From Carposina sasakii (lineage: Eukaryota > Arthropoda > Insecta > Lepidoptera > Carposinidae), in assembly GCA_014607495.2 (NCBI GenBank), contig CP053152.1:5828001-5892000 (forward strand): 64,000 nucleotides of DNA, in the 5' to 3' direction. Position numbers and translations under genes: made by a program. The notes under the pieces were generated by a model. It was given only the letters and a program-made list of their open reading frames with translations, was not told the origin of the DNA and did not search any database. Position 1 is the stretch's first letter, and every line of letters starts with the position of its first letter. Of this stretch, positions 56,521 through 64,000 are shown one piece after another.

Positions 56521-58796
56521 ATGAATACCATTGAAGAACTTGACATAGATTACTTGATTACATTGATACAGGAAAGGGAAATTATATGGGACAAGACAAA
56601 CGTAGATTTTAAAAATAAAAATTTAAAAACAAAAGCCTGGGAAGACATATCAAAAGTTTTATTTCCTGATTACGAGAATTTCACAGCTGAACGAAAAAAC
56701 AAAGTTGGTGAGTTCACAGTACAGATATTTATGTTTTTTTTATTTAAGAGGGCTTTCAAGATTTTCTTGCACCGCCAATTCCGCGATCAGTACAAAATTA
56801 ATATCTCGACACGTCTAAAATTTTAAAACTTAGGGAATCTAGATTAGCGTGAGTACTATTTTATTACTTAGCTCAAAACTAACCTAGACTACGCTGAGTA
56901 GGTATAAAATATTATTTTTTTACTGATCGCGGAATTGGCGGTGCAAGAAAATCTTGAAAACCCTCATAATACAATTATACCTTATTTAGCTGCCAAGGCA
57001 GAGTTCCTCTAGTCATAAAATAGGTCGCATATTGCTGTCTTATGACATTCGGTGCTGTCTGTTCTTCATGTACGGGTTGTATTGGGAGAAATTCATCAAC
57101 ACTTATAGCAAATTTATCTCTTTGTCTAAAACCATCTCGATCAGCGACAAAATTGTGTAATACACAACATGCTTTTATAATGTCAGTAGCGAAGTCATAG
57201 GACACGTCTATCGGTCTGTGAAAAATGCGCCATTTGTTAGCCATAATCCCAAAAGCGCATTCGACATATCTTCTGGCTCTGCTTAGACGGTAATTGAAAA
57301 CCTTTTGTTGTAAGTCGAGATTTTGACCGCCATATGGACGCATAATATGTTTGCTCAGTCCAAAAGCTTCGTCACCCACAAATACATACGGGGTTGGTAT
57401 ATTGCTACCAGAGAGTGGCTGGGGTTGAGGTAGTGGTAAGTTGTTGTTAATCATTAGCTCGTACAGTTTAGAATTTTGTAATATGGTTGAATCGCATTCT
57501 TTTCCGTATGCACCGATGTCGACAAATACGAATTTGTAATTTGAATCCACAATAGCTAGCAACACAATCGAAAAAAAGGCTTTATAATTAAAAAAAAGTG
57601 AGCCACTATTTGCAGGATTACACACGCGGATATGTTTGCCGTCGATGGCACCAACACATTGAGGAAAATTTGCCTTTACATCAAAACCCCTCGCTATTGT
57701 TTGGAAACTTTCAGTTGTCAGTTCAGGGATGTTGTCTCGAAGAAGATTGGTCCATATAGCACGACAAACTCTTTGTATTATATATGCAATAGTAGATTTT
57801 CCCCGTTTGAATTTGAAATGTAAATCAGTTATTGAATTCCCACTTCCTAGGTATCTGAAAAGAAAATAATTATTATAATATGCATTTATGAGATAGATAG
57901 ATACCCGAAAAAAATACTGACATATTCAGACATCGATATATATCAAAGCAAATAACTTTCTCTATGTAACCAATTAATTCTGGAATCGCGAAAAAAATAG
58001 CAGCTGTTGCATACATTTTGATTCAGTAGGTATTGCTTTTTGTATGTAACAGCTGTTATATTTTCACGATTCCAGAGTCGGTCACATAGTGTTTGTTAAC
58101 GATATCTGAATATGTCATTAAATTTTATCGAGAAATTCACTATGTATAAATTATTAAATCATGTTTACTATTGGTTTTGCAGGTAATGATTTAATAAAAA
58201 AATGGAGAAGTGTAAAAGATAATTACTTCAGATATTCAAAAAAATTAAAAGAAGCATCAAAATCGGGCTCGGGCGCTTCGAAACTGAAGAAGTATCATTT
58301 ATACAATCAACTCCTTTTTTTGAGAAAAGTAGAACTAAATGCCACCGAATCTAGCTTAGACTCGCCTAGAGAAATCAACAATGAATCTACGTCTACAAAT
58401 GATGACATTACCACAGACAACACTCCGCGCTATGTTCCAGTCGCGCGCAAAAGGGCAATGCAAATGGATGAGTTTGAAAGAGAAGGACTAAAACTTCTCA
58501 AGGAGCCGGAAAATCGCCATATGTCCTTTTTCAGAGCTATATTGCCATCTATTCAAGAATTTTCCGACCGAGAAACTCTCCGTTTCCAAAGTAAAGTTAT
58601 ACAAATTATAGATGAAATGCGGTATGGACAAACATCATCATATGTGAGTGGCCCATCAACGTCTCACCAACCACCATATGGGTATCAAACAGCAAATTTT
58701 CAAAGTACATACATTTCTGATTATAATAATTCAATTACATCTCCAGAAACATCTCAAGCAAGTGAAGAAACTGAATACGATTTTTCTAATTTGTAA
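56521..58796 (+). CDS. Harbinger MADF-BESS DNA-binding protein (2 exons)
   Basis: Exons 56521-56707 and 58183-58796 join at G|GTGAGT...TTTTGCAG| in phase 1, giving 266 codons plus stop. Residues ~9-100 form a MADF (Myb/SANT-like) domain: DYLITLIQEREIIWDKTN, KTKAWEDISKVLFPDY and then, across the splice, KKWRSVKDNYFRYSKKLKE. Residues ~185-215 (SFFRAILPSIQEFSDRETLR) resemble a BESS protein-interaction motif. In PIF/Harbinger elements this second protein helps the transposase bind DNA and enter the nucleus. The start is the first ATG after a GC-rich leader. The frame has no stop. Its intron (56708-58182) contains the main transposase exon on the opposite strand. Confidence 0.9.
56745..56970. repeat. 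Hairpin with ~43-bp arms in the Harbinger intron
   Basis: AGGGCTTTCAAGATTTTCTT then GCACCGCCAATTCCGCGATC is inverted at about 56921-56966 (GATCGCGGAATTGGCGGTGC then AAGAAAATCTTGAAAACCCT). The loop is about 130 bp. It lies just past the MADF donor and ends next to the transposase stop. Confidence 0.8.
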
Positions 58797-59232
58797 TTAC
58801 TGGATGATATCTCTCTTAAATAATGTCTAAATTTAAAATTATGACAATTGCTGATTATTTGTGAGTTGATTACTAATTAAACAAACCAAAAAACTGTTAT
58901 ATTTTTATTACTTAAATATATTTATATAGTTACCTTAAAGTGATTCCCAGCATTTCTACTGGTTCCACTGGATTCCTCATATTAGTATAGTTTTTTCGTA
59001 TGTGTGGTTCTAAGGACTTCAATAAACATTCGAAGCTGGATACACTCATTCTAAAAAAATTATAAAACTTCTTTTCGTCTAATAGCAACTCCCGATATTC
59101 TAAAAAAAAAAACTGTCCATCACGATTTCTTAATGAAATGAAAGGACTGATCCAGTACCGTCTTGTGATCTTGCGTCGATTTCGGCGGTGACGTAGTAAT
59201 AGGAGCAATGCTAGACGTCTTTTCCGATCCAT
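56975..59232 (-). CDS. Harbinger DDE transposase (2 exons)
   Basis: Exons 59232-58934 and 57854-56975 join at TTAAG|GTAACT...TTTTCAG|A, completing an arginine codon, giving 392 codons plus stop, close to the usual 350-400 for this family. The N-terminal exon (about 100 residues) is basic and probably binds DNA. The second exon holds the DDE_Tnp_4 nuclease domain: VGAIDGKHI (D171), VDIGAYGKECDST, VFVGDEAFGL (D261) and RARRYVECAFGIMANKWRIF (E298). These conserved acidic residues are all present. The coding frame of exon 2 is open from its acceptor, upstream of the first in-frame Met-like codon. No frameshift or stop is seen, so the enzyme could be active. Confidence 0.92.
57919..58125. repeat. 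Imperfect ~90-bp-arm palindrome in both Harbinger introns
   Basis: TGACATATTCAGACATCGAT through TTCTGGAATCGCGAAAAAAA and CAGCTGTTGCATACA is mirrored by TGTATGTAACAGCTG, TTTTCACGATTCCAG and CGATATCTGAATATGTCA. It fills the stretch that is intron for both genes and looks like a nested MITE. Confidence 0.8.
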
Positions 59233-59387
59233 GATTTGCTATAGACTGACTGCGAATTTTTTTCAAAATACTTGCCGCAACTGTGCGTCGCCGCTGCGCC
59301 GACGGAACGGACTGCGTCATAGTAACGCTGCAGCGCCCGTGTGGCCGGCTATGCGTCAAAATATTTGCGTTGCGACGACGCAACGCA

Positions 59388-59413
59388 ACGCAACGCGCCG
59401 TGTGGACTGGCTC
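59388..59413 (-). repeat. Harbinger right TIR
   Basis: ACGCAACGCGCCGTGTGGAC then TGGCTC, the inverse of the left end. It is preceded by extra ACGCA repeats and, at about 59328, an internal relative GCGCCCGTGTGGCCGG. Confidence 0.92.
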
Positions 59414-59639
59414 TAAGAGATTGAAATTGACTGATTGAATAATTCAGAGTAGTTAGGTAGCAACTTGTCACTGATTATTTATATCTGTTCGATCTGTCCC
59501 TGCTACACTATTCGTGGCCGTGGGATTTCCATTATAATCTTGCAGTTCTGGCCACCCCATTTGGGGAATACAACCGTATGTACGAGTAGATTCTTCTTAG
59601 TTAATCTAAAGTGGACCAAATCAATTTGCTGTAGTTCAT

Positions 59640-59905
59640 CTCATCTTCCTGCCCTGTTCCCGTTTATTTGGGGTCGGCGCAAGATGTGCCCTTCTTCGAT
59701 TCATCCCTATTATCCGTCATCTCATTGTTCACTCCCAGTACATACACGCATATCCTCCCTCACACAGTCCATCCAACACTTCTTTGGTCTACCTCTTCCT
59801 TTATATCCATCCACACTCATGCACAACGCTCTCTGTAAAATATGCCTTTCATCCCGTCGCTTTATATAGTTATAGTGGCCCGCCCTCGCTTCGCTTCGGT
59901 ACATA
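59640..59905 (-). mobile_element. LINE reverse-transcriptase C-terminal relic
   Basis: The minus strand reads RRDERHILQRALCMSVDGYK then GRGRPKKCWMDCVREDM, the conserved C-terminal tail of insect LINE (RTE/Jockey-like) reverse transcriptases. The frame is broken downstream. No other part of the element is present. Confidence 0.8.
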
Positions 59906-60680
59906 TCAATACATAGATACAACTTTATATGTAGGTACAGCGGTTTTCGTTTAAATTTGGAACTCCCGTTGGTCCCCTTCCCGTGGGAATTTCGGGAAAT
60001 CCGTTCTTAGAGCTTCCTTGTAGCCCTAATCCGATTTCAGCTTCGTATAAATAGCTGTTTTCGTAAAAAAATTAAATTCCCGTAACTCCCCTTCCCATAG
60101 GAATTTCGGGAAATCCGTTCTTAGTGCTCCCTCGCAGTCCCTAATGAACATACAGGTCCAATTTCAAATTCATATGTATCGCAGTTGTCGTAAAAAAAAT
60201 GAATTCCCGTTTGTCCCCTTCCCGTGGGAATATCGGGAAATCCGTTTGAATTCACATTTGTCCCCTTCCCTTGGGAATTTCGGGAAATCCGTTTTTAGTC
60301 CTTCCTCGTTGTCCCCAATGAACATATATGCCCGATTTCAGCTTCATATGTATAGCGGTTCTCGTAAAAATTATGAATTCCCGTTAGTCCCCTTCCCGTG
60401 GGAATTTTGGGAAATCCGTTTTTAGTCCTTCCTCGTTGTCCCCAATGAACATATATGCCCGATTTCAGCTTCATATGTATAGCGGTTTTCGTAAAAAATA
60501 TTAAATTCCCGTTGGTCGCCTTCCCGTGGGAATATCGGGAAATTCTTATAGCCTATGTTCATCCAGGTCCAATAAGGATTCTAACGGTGAAAGAATTTTT
60601 GAAATCGGTCCAGTAGTTTCGGAGCCTATTCATTACAACCAAACAAACAAAGTTTTCCTCTTTATAATATTAGTATAGAT
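59880..60680 (+). mobile_element. LINE 3' region expanded by tandem repeats
   Basis: About six copies of a unit containing AATTCCCGTTGGTCCCCTTC, CCGTGGGAATTTCGGGAAAT and CCGATTTCAGCTTCATATGT lie at about 59955, 60074, 60200, 60247, 60372 and 60504. Unit length varies from about 50 to 130 bp. It ends with GAAATCGGTCCAGTAGTTTC and TTTATAATATTAGTATAGAT, the usual LINE 3' end. A 93-codon frame through it is an artefact. Confidence 0.8.
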
Positions 60681-61627
60681 TACTTTAATATAATAATTAT
60701 AGAAGATACTCTGTAATCAAGAGCTTTAAATCAATTAAGCTTTTACAAATTTAACGAATCGTTCCTATATAGTTAGTTTGTGTTACACAAATAAATCTTC
60801 TTGATTGCATAACTTTGATAGAGCTATGTAAGCGATACTTAGCAAGTATGTTAGGTAAACAACCAACTATACCTAGTAGGTAGATACATACAGTTTACTT
60901 TAACTTTTAACCTTGAGAACGCGAACTTCATACTTCACTGACTTACTGACAACAAGCTATGTAATGATAATGAACTTTGCATACGGCATACGAAATTTAA
61001 CAGAATAAATTATTTTCTTAGGAGAGGGTATGCAGGGTATGCTGAAACTAAATACAATATGTTCCAGAATCTGGCGTAAAGCGTTTTATTGGATCTAGCA
61101 TCTTTTCAATATGGTTACATTTAACTAAATTAGAACAAGCCATTATGTAGGCTGTGGAAGTTGAACATTTTTTATCAGAATGCAATATTCGAAACGGTGC
61201 GCCTGTCACTAATAACAAAAATTGTATCGGAAAATTGGTGATACATAGATTATAGAAAGAAATAATAAAATGCTCATGTTATAAAGTAAAGTACAAATTG
61301 TTAAAAATAAAACATTGAATGGAATAAAACATAACATTTTTGCACGTACCTACTCCGCTTATTCTTTTACTTAAAATTCCTGGATTCAATTGAATAGATG
61401 AATGAAATAGCTTAGACAGTTGAATAATGGTTGAGGACTAAAATAATAGAATACCTAAATACAATACTATTAACAGGATAGAAGTAAGAATGCCGTCATT
61501 GTTGTGAATCATTGGAATAATCATCAGTAGATATGACCTGTTTTGCAATTGTTATATTATAATATTACAATAGGCAAATAATAAGGAATTTTCCCAAAGT
61601 TTTTCATGTCCAAAATAGAGATGATTA
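60681..61627. other. AT-rich DNA, nothing recognised
   Basis: No gene or repeat copy supported. Confidence 0.45.
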
Positions 61628-62450
61628 CGTTCTAAAAAAAAAACTGTATTTCCTGCTTAAAATTATTTCAACGGTGATGGATGATAGTTTAAAAGGGTGA
61701 AGACGAGTAGGTGTCACTCGTTGAAGCGAAGTTAGAAAATCATTGATATTAATAGAAAAAGGATAAAATTTTCCAAATATAATTCCAGAGTTAAAGATTA
61801 CTCGTATATTTCTTTGTTGTCTTATGTAATGTGAGATTTAGATAGATAATTAAGTAGAAAAGGGATTTTTCTATTGGTATGGTATGTTCTTGACATGGTC
61901 ATCAGAAACAGACACGTGGGTACAGTTCTACCCATAAAGGGATTGAATTTTATCTAAGAGAACAACGAACCGTTGAGCTTTGCATGATCATGTTCGTGCA
62001 GAGCTATCTTAGATGCCATAGAAGTCTAGAACCCTAATCATGTTACTCAGATAGGAATGCGCAGGCGACGGTTATCAACCTACTTACCTTCTATTACTAC
62101 GTACTTGGTCAGGTATTAACGATTTAGTAAGAGCGATAGATCATAAAATGAATTAAGGTGGATAAAGGTAAACTACTTATATGTTACTCATTTCATTTGT
62201 GATCATCTAATTATTAACTAGAAATTGTACCAACGTCATGTTCTAAAAATAACTGTATTTCATGCTTTAAATTATTTCAACAGTGATGATAGTTTAAAAG
62301 GGTGAAGACGAGTAGGTGTCACTCGTTGAAGCCAAGTTAGAAAATCATTGATATTAATAAAAAAAGGAGAAAATTTTCCAGATATAATTCTAGAGTTAAA
62401 GATTACTCGTATATTTCTTTGTTGTCTTTTGTAATGTGAGATTTAGATAT
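61628..62450 (+). repeat. Direct duplication of ~210 bp, copies 611 bp apart
   Basis: Copies at 61628-61846 and 62239-62450 share AAAAGGGTGAAGACGAGTAG, GTGTCACTCGTTGAAG and AAAGATTACTCGTATATTTC, with few mismatches and a small deletion. The 390 bp between them has no recognised content. It could be a segmental duplication or the ends of an unknown element. Confidence 0.8.
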
Positions 62451-62791
62451 GAGATTTAGAGCATTTGGTTTATGCAACGTTTGTGACTACATTTAGTGCT
62501 TTATTACAGGTTCCAGTTACTAGTCCGGTTTTGAAGTTGAATTCCTATTGTACATGTACATATATTGTTTAGGAATCCAGACTGGACAGAAACCGGCACT
62601 GTTAAAGAAGAATTTGGAGCACATTTGTCCTATGAATTGTAAGGAATTCAATAGTTTCATAATTATTCTATCAAGGTATCATTTATAGCTAGTACATATT
62701 ATTATCTACTGCTTAGGCAGGTACAGAGTAATTACTTACTCCTAATCCTAATTCGATAAATAAACATGAAGTACCTACCTAAGTACTAGAT

Positions 62792-62974
62792 CAGTGGTTC
62801 CCAAAGTGGTCAAGGTGGACCCCCAGGGGTCCACAGGAGACTCGATGGGGTCTACGTTGGCGTGAAAAATTGGGGTTTCACAATTAATTCGTATGTGGTG
62901 TAGGCCTGTAGGGGGTCCACCAGAACCAGTTAACTTTTAAAAGGGGTCTATGAAAAAAAGTTTGGGAACCCCTG
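62792..62974 (+). mobile_element. hAT-type MITE, copy 3
   Basis: Termini CAGTGGTTCCCAAAG and GTTTGGGAACCCCTG. The flanks TACTAGAT and TACTAAAC match at 6 of 8 positions, an aged 8-bp duplication. Confidence 0.83.
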
Positions 62975-63829
62975 TACTAAACGATTACTTGAGTAGTTTC
63001 TCGCATAATTGGACATAGGACATGACATCGAGGCTTCACGTGCCAAGCGTCAGGCCATGAGTCAGGCTCACGCCTACACAGCGGTTCCTTCTTAGCATAA
63101 CAAAACAATACTTGGCTACACGTAAGTATGTACCTAGTTTAATAATAACAAGACTTACATATGTAAGATAAAGTAGGTACCCAAGTGTTATGTGTTGTAC
63201 CTACTAAGCACATCGACGTATGCAACATAAAATTGCTAACAATATTTAGCGTATCCCAGTAGACGCTTCGATCTTTTGCGTTTTATTCATAATCCTATTA
63301 AGCCGAACAATACATGTTAGCTGCTTATAGTTAATAATTACATTCTGCGATACCTACTATTTCATTAATTTGATTACATCAGTGTTGACGAATTTTGCAT
63401 TATTGCAAAATGATGTTGATTTGAGATTGAATTAATTTAAGTACGTATACGCATTTCTTAAGGAGATTTTTAGACAATGACCAACTAAGAACGACAGAAG
63501 AAATAAACTTGCAATTTGAACTAGTTTTTGAAGTAGTACGTCCTGTGATCTTGATCTAAGATCGTCCATAAATGGCACTCACATCCATTACTATTCCAAG
63601 GAGGACATCAGCCTGTAATGGTCAAAAGAAAAAAACGTTAGCTCCATATACTCCGTTAGATGGATTTAACAATTAATAAACGTACCTGGCTTACTCGCTA
63701 TTTTTCAATTAGAGCTAGTCGTGTCTGTCATCCTTGTTCAACGTGTCAAATTGTGTTTTTAATTTTGAAGTTTTGAAAATTAAATTATTGACTCTTTGAC
63801 AGATTAGGAAATTATAAAATTATTATTTA
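62975..63829. other. AT-rich DNA, nothing recognised
   Basis: No gene or repeat copy supported. Confidence 0.45.
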
Positions 63830-63990
63830 AAAAATTGGAAAAAAATCTTCACCCGAGTGGGAATCGAACCCACGACCGCTGCAAACCGTGCCAGCCGCTA
63901 TAACCACTAAGCCACCGGGTCAATTACTCGGACGACGAATTTTACCATCTCTTTTCTAAATTACATATTGGCAACGTTATTCTTCATCCC
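63830..63990 (-). mobile_element. tRNA-like SINE, copy 2 (best preserved)
   Basis: The minus strand reads GTGGCTTAGTGGTTATAGCG (A box) and GTGGGTTCGATTCCCACTCG (perfect B box), with leader GTTGCCAATATGTAATTTAG and AGAGATGGTAAAATTCGTCG also found at 21897. A clean anticodon arm is not obvious and acceptor pairing is imperfect, so it is a SINE rather than a tRNA gene. It may continue past the window edge. Confidence 0.75.
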
Positions 63991-64000
63991 GATAGCTATA

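Larger units (their letters stand above)
56243..59413. mobile_element. Complete PIF/Harbinger DNA transposon
   Basis: A 3,171-bp element flanked by TAA on both sides (56240-56242 and 59414-59416), a 3-bp TWA target duplication typical of PIF/Harbinger. The terminal inverted repeats are identical for 26 bp (starting GAGCCAGTCCACACGGCGCG) and similar further in. It encodes two spliced genes: a transposase on minus and a MADF-BESS protein on plus, both with open frames. These are the two proteins expected of an autonomous element, the second usually being a DNA-binding helper. The genes are convergent and interlocked. Two hairpin segments lie in the introns. Confidence 0.93.

Noticed and set aside
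56975..57625. Transposase read as starting at 57625
   Set aside because: That codon is GTG (valine); the frame is open upstream to a clear acceptor at 57854 and joins the N-terminal exon in phase.
63836..63960. A functional tRNA gene (perfect B box)
   Set aside because: Imperfect acceptor pairing, no clear anticodon arm, and shared non-tRNA leader in two copies mark it as a SINE.

Overview
This window is eukaryotic nuclear DNA, almost certainly from a moth or butterfly. It is AT-rich, has small exons separated by TE-filled introns, and carries many short non-autonomous elements and retroposon tails with GATGATGAT ends of the kind common in Lepidoptera. No organellar, bacterial or viral segment was recognised.

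One host gene dominates. On the minus strand, 19 exons between 31,784 and 8,492 encode Bazooka/Par-3, the cell-polarity scaffold. Every intron has GT..AG ends (one donor, at 17,978, is weak), all exon phases agree, and the joined frame is 1,044 codons plus stop. It reads in order: second half of the CR1 oligomerisation domain, a Par-1/14-3-3-type site, one PDZ domain (PDZ2), a second PDZ (PDZ3), the aPKC-site block, a basic lipid-binding-like patch, a coiled-coil-like segment and a Tyr-rich tail. No PDZ1-coding exon is visible where it should be: only a 249-bp intron lies there. The exon for the first half of CR1 is also not visible and may lie beyond 64,000. Two exon-like ORFs, at 32,688-32,792 and 44,594-44,722, have phase-0 donors and could be alternative first exons.

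The most striking object is at 35,414-42,249: a 6.8-kb giant inverted repeat whose arms are tandem arrays of a 283-bp unit (about 14 copies on the left, 7 to 8 on the right). It ends in perfect 16-bp terminal inverted repeats and is flanked by a 10-bp direct repeat. This is the architecture of Drosophila Foldback elements. It has no convincing coding capacity and sits upstream of the main Bazooka exons, within the gene if 44.6 kb is one of its exons.

A second complete element, a 3,171-bp PIF/Harbinger transposon, occupies 56,243-59,413. It has TIRs, a TAA target duplication and two apparently intact spliced genes (transposase and MADF-BESS protein). These are convergent and interlocked: the last exon of each gene lies in the intron of the other.

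Elsewhere the window holds dispersed repeat families with several copies each: palindromic MITEs (3 copies), a TACAGGATG MITE family (4 copies), hAT-type MITEs with 8-bp duplications (3 copies), tRNA-like SINEs (3 copies), other retroposons, LINE 3' ends, minisatellites and unique hairpins. Regions 1-8 kb, 42-56 kb and 60-64 kb show no recognisable host gene.
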